From Bacteroidales bacterium (GTDB taxonomy: Bacteria; Bacteroidota; Bacteroidia; Bacteroidales; F082): 11,492 bases of DNA. The stretch covers positions 1-11,492 of the forward strand of contig JADYZK010000326.1 in assembly GCA_020853175.1 (NCBI GenBank), given 5' to 3'. Below, piece by piece: positions 8,203 through 11,492 of the stretch. A model generated the notes under the pieces. That model did no database searches. It was not told the origin of the DNA and saw only the letters and a program-made list of their open reading frames with translations. The position numbers and the translations under genes are program-made. Each line of letters begins with the position of its first letter. Positions within the stretch are counted from its first letter, which is position 1.

Positions 8203-10161
8203 ATGGATAAAACAAAGGCGCGCATTTTTCTTTTTCTTGTTGGTATTTTTTTCTCCAATTTAACAATATTTGCTGAAAACCAATATTTTACAGATTTATC
8301 TGATGCCACTGACTCCACACGATTGGTGTTTAAAAAGAGAATAGATGATGCAGCCCATGACCCAACAAAACGATTAGAAGCACATTTTGATATGGGTGCG
8401 TACCTTGCCAAGGAAGGTGAGACTGAAGCTTCGAAACTTCAGTATGAAACAGCATTAGGCATTGCGCAGAGCATCGAAAACCAACAACAAATAGCGCGAA
8501 TTTCCAACAATTTGGCTAATTTACACGCTTCCACAGGAAATTTCACGGCATCGAATAAAAGTTATTTCATCGCTTTGGCGAGCGCCGAAAAAACGCAAAA
8601 TAGCGGTGAAATTGCAAAAATCAGCATGAACCTGGCCAGCAATTACAATTATACCGGCGATTATGAATTGGCCATCGAACATGGTCTTTATGCCCTAAAA
8701 ACGAAAGAAACCACCAATAATCTGGAGCGCATTTGCTACCATTACATTGCGATGGGCAATATTTTTAGAGAAAACGGCAATACGGTAAAATGGGAGGAGT
8801 ATGTGCAAAAAGCCTACATAATGAAGGATGTGGAAGGCTGCGCCTCTTTGGGCGACCGAGCGAAAATTTACAACAGTCTGGGTGGAATAGCAGTTCAGAA
8901 AGGGGAGCTAGAAATGGGATTGCTTTATTACGACACCTTGCTTGCATTGAGCACTAAAGCCGGTTACGATCAGGGGATATGTACAGCTTTGACCAACAGT
9001 GCTGGCATTTACAGGCAACTCGGAAACTATCCCGAAGCCATGAAATTGACCACTGAAGCCGAAATGTATTTTGGCAATAACCCTTATGACGTGCTTTTTA
9101 ACAACAACTTCAAAGCTGAGCTTCTTCAATTGCAGGGACAGTATAAGCAAGGCCTTCAACTGGCAAATGAGAATCTTCAAATCAATGAAATCAACAACTA
9201 TTCTACCGAGAAACTCAAAACACTGAAGTTGCTGTACGAGCTCAATTATCGGCTAAAAAACTGGGATAAAGCATTTTTTTGGAACGATTCGTTGCGGGCC
9301 ACTGAAAGCAAATTGAGAGATGAAGACATCCGCCATTCGCTGGAGGAATTAGAAACCAAGTACGAAACCGAGAAAAAAGAGCAACAAATTGACTTGCTGA
9401 CAACGGAAAACAAACTGAAAAATCAGCGCATCAATGCAGGAATTGCCCTAATGATAGTGCTTATAATTGTAATTTTGCTGATTTTTTATATCCATCAAAT
9501 ACGTAAAAAACAGGCCCAACTTAAACAAAACGAGTTACAGCTGCAAGTGCTTCGCGCACAGATGAATCCACATTTTATCTTCAATGTGCTGGGTTCTATC
9601 CAAAATTTCATGTTACAGAACAACAACCGGAAAGCCGCTGATTACCTTTCACGCTTCGCCCAGCTCACCCGCTCCACATTGAATAATTCGGTTTCTGAAA
9701 CCATTCCGTTAAGCGACGAAATTGAGATGCTGAAAAATTATATTGAGCTGGAAAAGATGCGGTGTGCTGATAAATTTGATTATACAATTCGTTTTGACGA
9801 AGCAGTAGAAGTTGACTTTATCCGTATTCCACCGATGCTGATACAGCCTTTCGTTGAAAATTCGATTAAACACGGCTTCAAGAACCTGGAGGAAAAAGGG
9901 ATTCTAACCCTTACCATCTCCGACAAGACCGATTGGATTGAATTTGTGATTGAGGACAACGGAAAAGGTATGAAAGAGCATGACGCTAAGACTTCTACAC
10001 ATTTATCTATGGCAAATACCATTTTCGAAAAACGACGAAAACTCATTCAACAAAAGCACAAAAGAGATTTCAAGTTCGAACTAATAAACCTTAAAGATAC
10101 CCATCCCGAACTTTCAGGCGTGCGGATAAGCATCCAAATTCCAATTCTGAACCATGATTAA
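8203..10161 (+). CDS. TPR-domain sensor histidine kinase, LytS/HisKA_7TM-independent (His_kinase) type
   Basis: A 652-residue sensor: signal peptide (about 1-24), a periplasmic array of tetratricopeptide-like helical repeats (about 57-365, for example NNLANLHASTGNF, NLASNYNYTGDYELAIEH and NSAGIYRQLGNYPEAM), a coiled-coil (about 365-410), one membrane segment (412-431), and a cytoplasmic LytS-type kinase domain. The kinase starts with the family motif QMNPHFIFN with phospho-acceptor His457, followed by the N-box QPFVENSIKHGF (548-559) and G-box EDNGKGM (584-590). The usual second glycine box is replaced by THLSMANTIFEKRR (599-612) with no glycine. The periplasmic repeats probably sense a protein or peptide; the signal is unknown. 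It overlaps the response regulator gene by 8 bases, so translation is likely coupled. Confidence 0.9.
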   Translation: MDKTKARIFLFLVGIFFSNLTIFAENQYFTDLSDATDSTRLVFKKRIDDAAHDPTKRLEAHFDMGAYLAKEGETEASKLQYETALGIAQSIENQQQIARISNNLANLHASTGNFTASNKSYFIALASAEKTQNSGEIAKISMNLASNYNYTGDYELAIEHGLYALKTKETTNNLERICYHYIAMGNIFRENGNTVKWEEYVQKAYIMKDVEGCASLGDRAKIYNSLGGIAVQKGELEMGLLYYDTLLALSTKAGYDQGICTALTNSAGIYRQLGNYPEAMKLTTEAEMYFGNNPYDVLFNNNFKAELLQLQGQYKQGLQLANENLQINEINNYSTEKLKTLKLLYELNYRLKNWDKAFFWNDSLRATESKLRDEDIRHSLEELETKYETEKKEQQIDLLTTENKLKNQRINAGIALMIVLIIVILLIFYIHQIRKKQAQLKQNELQLQVLRAQMNPHFIFNVLGSIQNFMLQNNNRKAADYLSRFAQLTRSTLNNSVSETIPLSDEIEMLKNYIELEKMRCADKFDYTIRFDEAVEVDFIRIPPMLIQPFVENSIKHGFKNLEEKGILTLTISDKTDWIEFVIEDNGKGMKEHDAKTSTHLSMANTIFEKRRKLIQQKHKRDFKFELINLKDTHPELSGVRISIQIPILNHD

Positions 10162-10903
10162 AGCCATCATCATTGACGACGAACCAGCCATGCAGGCCGT
10201 AAACAGCCGCTTATTGTCGGAGAATTTCCCTGAAATTCATCTTGCAGGTTCTGCCAATTCAATTGAAACCGGCATTCAATTGATCAAAACAGAAAATCCT
10301 GACCTGGTTTTGCTCGACATTGAACTTTCTGATGGCTCAGGCTTTCAGCTGCTGCAAAAACTTCAACCGTACACTTTTAAAGTAGTGTTCATCACCGGCT
10401 TTGACTCGTTTGGTATAAAAGCCATAAAGTTTAGTGCGCTCGACTATATTTTGAAACCTGTTAACGAAACCGAGTTTCAGCAAGCCATTCGGCGTGCGGT
10501 GCTTTTGATTGAACAAAATGAAAGTGCCCAACCACAACTCGACGTGCTGATGGAATCTTTGAAACAAGGTGTGCAATCAAAAAAGTTAGTGTTACGCACC
10601 TATGAAGCCTTGCACATTATTGATATTGCGGATATTTGTTTTTGCAAAAGTGACAACAGCTACACGACTTTTTATTTTGAAGACAACGAAACCATCCTTG
10701 TTTCAAAAGGCCTGAAAGAATATGAATTTCTGCTGGCCAATCATGGGTTTTTTCGTCCACACCAAAGCTATCTCGTCAACTTGAACCACGTTAAAAAAGT
10801 AGATAAAAGTGATGGTGGTTTCATCATTATGAAAAACAAAAAGGAAATACCCGTTTCAATGCGGCAAATGAAAAATCTGGTGGGATTGCTGGACCAGTTG
10901 TGA
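10154..10903 (+). CDS. LytTR-family response regulator
   Basis: A 249-residue partner of the upstream kinase. The receiver domain (1-120) has the acidic pair Asp8/Asp9, phospho-acceptor Asp55 (LVLLDIELSDG), Thr81 and Lys101 (YILKPV), so it should be phosphorylated normally. The output is a LytTR DNA-binding domain (about 144-247) with KSDNSYTTFYF, FFRPHQSYLVNLNHV and the closing EIPVSMRQ. Such regulators usually bind pairs of 9-10-base direct repeats upstream of target promoters. The gene begins inside the end of the kinase gene (ATGATTAA overlap). Targets may include the stand-alone LytTR gene and the secreted protein downstream; this is inferred from adjacency. Confidence 0.93.
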   Translation: MIKAIIIDDEPAMQAVNSRLLSENFPEIHLAGSANSIETGIQLIKTENPDLVLLDIELSDGSGFQLLQKLQPYTFKVVFITGFDSFGIKAIKFSALDYILKPVNETEFQQAIRRAVLLIEQNESAQPQLDVLMESLKQGVQSKKLVLRTYEALHIIDIADICFCKSDNSYTTFYFEDNETILVSKGLKEYEFLLANHGFFRPHQSYLVNLNHVKKVDKSDGGFIIMKNKKEIPVSMRQMKNLVGLLDQL

Positions 10904-10921
10904 TTTCCCCTTTCTCTGCAT

Positions 10922-10957
10922 CGTATTCAAATCCAAAGCAAACGAATTCAAGTTTAC
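10922..10957 (+). repeat. Diverged direct repeat after the LytTR regulator, copy 1
   Basis: These 36 bases match 11341-11376 at 28 positions without gaps. Both copies carry ATTCAAA and then ATTCAAGTTT with the same 21-base offset. Copy 1 begins 18 bases after the regulator's stop codon. It supports tandem duplication of the LytTR-coding end with its flank. Confidence 0.6.
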
Positions 10958-10961
10958 CCCA

Positions 10962-10978
10962 TTTGTTAGGCCAACAGC
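10962..10978 (+). promoter_or_regulatory. Shared 17-bp upstream motif, copy 2
   Basis: Second copy of TTNGTTAGGCCAANAGC (first at 8163-8179, 15/17 identical). It ends 26 bases before the stand-alone LytTR start, nearly the same distance as copy 1 from the kinase start. Here TGTT and AACA form the outer arms of an imperfect dyad. Promoter elements nearby are weak (TTTG at 10962-10965, TTCCTTTG at 10982-10989, spacing only 16). Confidence 0.4.
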
Positions 10979-11004
10979 AATTTCCTTTGTAGAAAAAAAA
11001 GGAA

Positions 11005-11340
11005 ATGCCCAATTCGCAACGCATTACACTCAACACGCTGAGCGCCATTCATTTGGTGAGAAAGCACGATATCCTTTACTGCAAGTGCTGCAATAGCTCC
11101 ACCACGTTTTTCCTTACCAACCACACACCAATAGTGGTTTCGCATAGTATTGCTAACATCGAAAAGTTGCTTGGAAATGAATCGTTTTTCCGTTCGCATC
11201 AATCCTATTTGGTCAATATCAATCACATCAAGGAGATCAACAAAACGGGCAACTACTCCATTGTGCTTTCCGACAATTCGCTCATTCCAATTGCAACCCG
11301 CAAACGGAAAGAAATCTTTCAAATGTTGCTGGATAAATAG
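11005..11340 (+). CDS. Stand-alone LytTR DNA-binding protein without receiver
   Basis: This 111-residue protein is essentially a single LytTR domain: KHDILYCKCCNSSTTFFL, then FFRSHQSYLVNINHIKEINK and LIPIATRKRKEIF. From HQSYLVN to the stop it is exactly as long as the end of the response regulator (47 residues) and clearly similar. No receiver or membrane segment precedes it: the frame is closed by a stop at 10990-10992 and the upstream 100 bases code for nothing recognisable. It cannot be phosphorylated in the usual way, so it may compete with or assist the regulator at shared sites, or act constitutively. Similarity continuing past the stop codon points to tandem duplication of the regulator's 3' end. 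The A-run with GGA just before the ATG may serve as ribosome binding site. Confidence 0.82.
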   Translation: MPNSQRITLNTLSAIHLVRKHDILYCKCCNSSTTFFLTNHTPIVVSHSIANIEKLLGNESFFRSHQSYLVNINHIKEINKTGNYSIVLSDNSLIPIATRKRKEIFQMLLDK

Positions 11341-11376
11341 CGAATTCAAAGCGAAAGTCAACACATTCAAGTTTGC
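11341..11376 (+). repeat. Diverged direct repeat after the stand-alone LytTR gene, copy 2
   Basis: Partner of 10922-10957 (28/36 identical). It begins directly after the stop codon, whereas copy 1 is preceded by 18 extra bases. These flanks are non-coding, so selection on a protein cannot explain the similarity. Confidence 0.6.
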
Positions 11377-11435
11377 ACGAGCAGTAGAGCCTCAAGCGCG
11401 ATAAATTTACACCTCAGAAACCAAATCAAATCACG

Positions 11436-11492
11436 ATGAAACGCCTTTACATTTTCTTATTCACTTTATGTTTCACGCTTCCCTTTCCCGCC
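11436..11492 (+). CDS. Start of a secreted protein, cut by the window edge
   Basis: ATG at 11436 opens 19 codons to the window end: MKR followed by a hydrophobic stretch ending PFPA, a typical signal peptide. TAAATTTA at 11402-11409 could be a -7 element (last base off consensus), but the nearest TTTG is 26 bases upstream, too far. The rest of the protein lies outside the window. Its position directly after the LytTR genes makes it a possible target of them. Confidence 0.6.
   Translation, partial: MKRLYIFLFTLCFTLPFPA

Noticed and set aside
8166..10974. GTTAGGC sequences as integron attC core sites
   Set aside because: The 7-base core matches GTTRRRY, but neither place shows the rest of a folded attC site, and no integron integrase is visible.
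10966..11370. 134-residue minus-strand frame opposite the stand-alone LytTR gene
   Set aside because: The plus strand encodes a clear LytTR domain; the opposite frame has no recognised family.

Overview
The window looks like a chromosomal segment of a Bacteroidota (Bacteroidetes) bacterium. Evidence read from the sequence: A-rich leaders without clear Shine-Dalgarno sites, several -7 elements of the phylum's TAnnTTTG type, a LytTR two-component system with a TPR-type sensor, a secreted protein built from Bacteroidota-style fibronectin-III-like repeats, and moderate to low G+C. The genus cannot be told from the sequence.

Layout. Positions 1-343 (minus) hold the 5' part of a tyrosine recombinase broken by a frameshift. 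Next to it is a 16-bp palindrome. Three AT-rich accessory genes on the plus strand follow: a lipoprotein with two FN3-like repeats (519-1676), a predicted outer-membrane beta-barrel protein (1726-2358) and a small zinc-ribbon protein (2521-2844). A YetF/DUF421 membrane protein (2980-3516) converges on ilvA (3526-4761, minus), a threonine ammonia-lyase with one C-terminal ACT domain; only 9 bases separate them.

Positions 5001-7751 form a peroxide-defence operon: a PerR-like Fur-family repressor, then katG 12 bases later, closed by a hairpin terminator. The only promoter seen lies before perR. Its -7 element sits inside a perfect 19-bp Fur/PerR-type palindrome and a second, imperfect operator follows, which predicts autoregulated peroxide-responsive expression.

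After an AT-rich, repeat-bearing gap (7752-8202) comes a LytS/LytR-type module: a TPR sensor kinase (8203-10161), a LytTR response regulator overlapping it by 8 bases (10154-10903), and a stand-alone LytTR DNA-binding protein without receiver (11005-11340). The stand-alone gene looks like a diverged tandem copy of the regulator's output domain, because similarity continues past both stop codons. A shared 17-bp sequence precedes the kinase gene and the stand-alone gene. The window ends in the signal peptide of another secreted protein (from 11436).

No rRNA, tRNA, CRISPR array or intact insertion sequence was recognised. The least conventional parts are the LytTR duplication with its shared upstream motif and the perR-katG control region.
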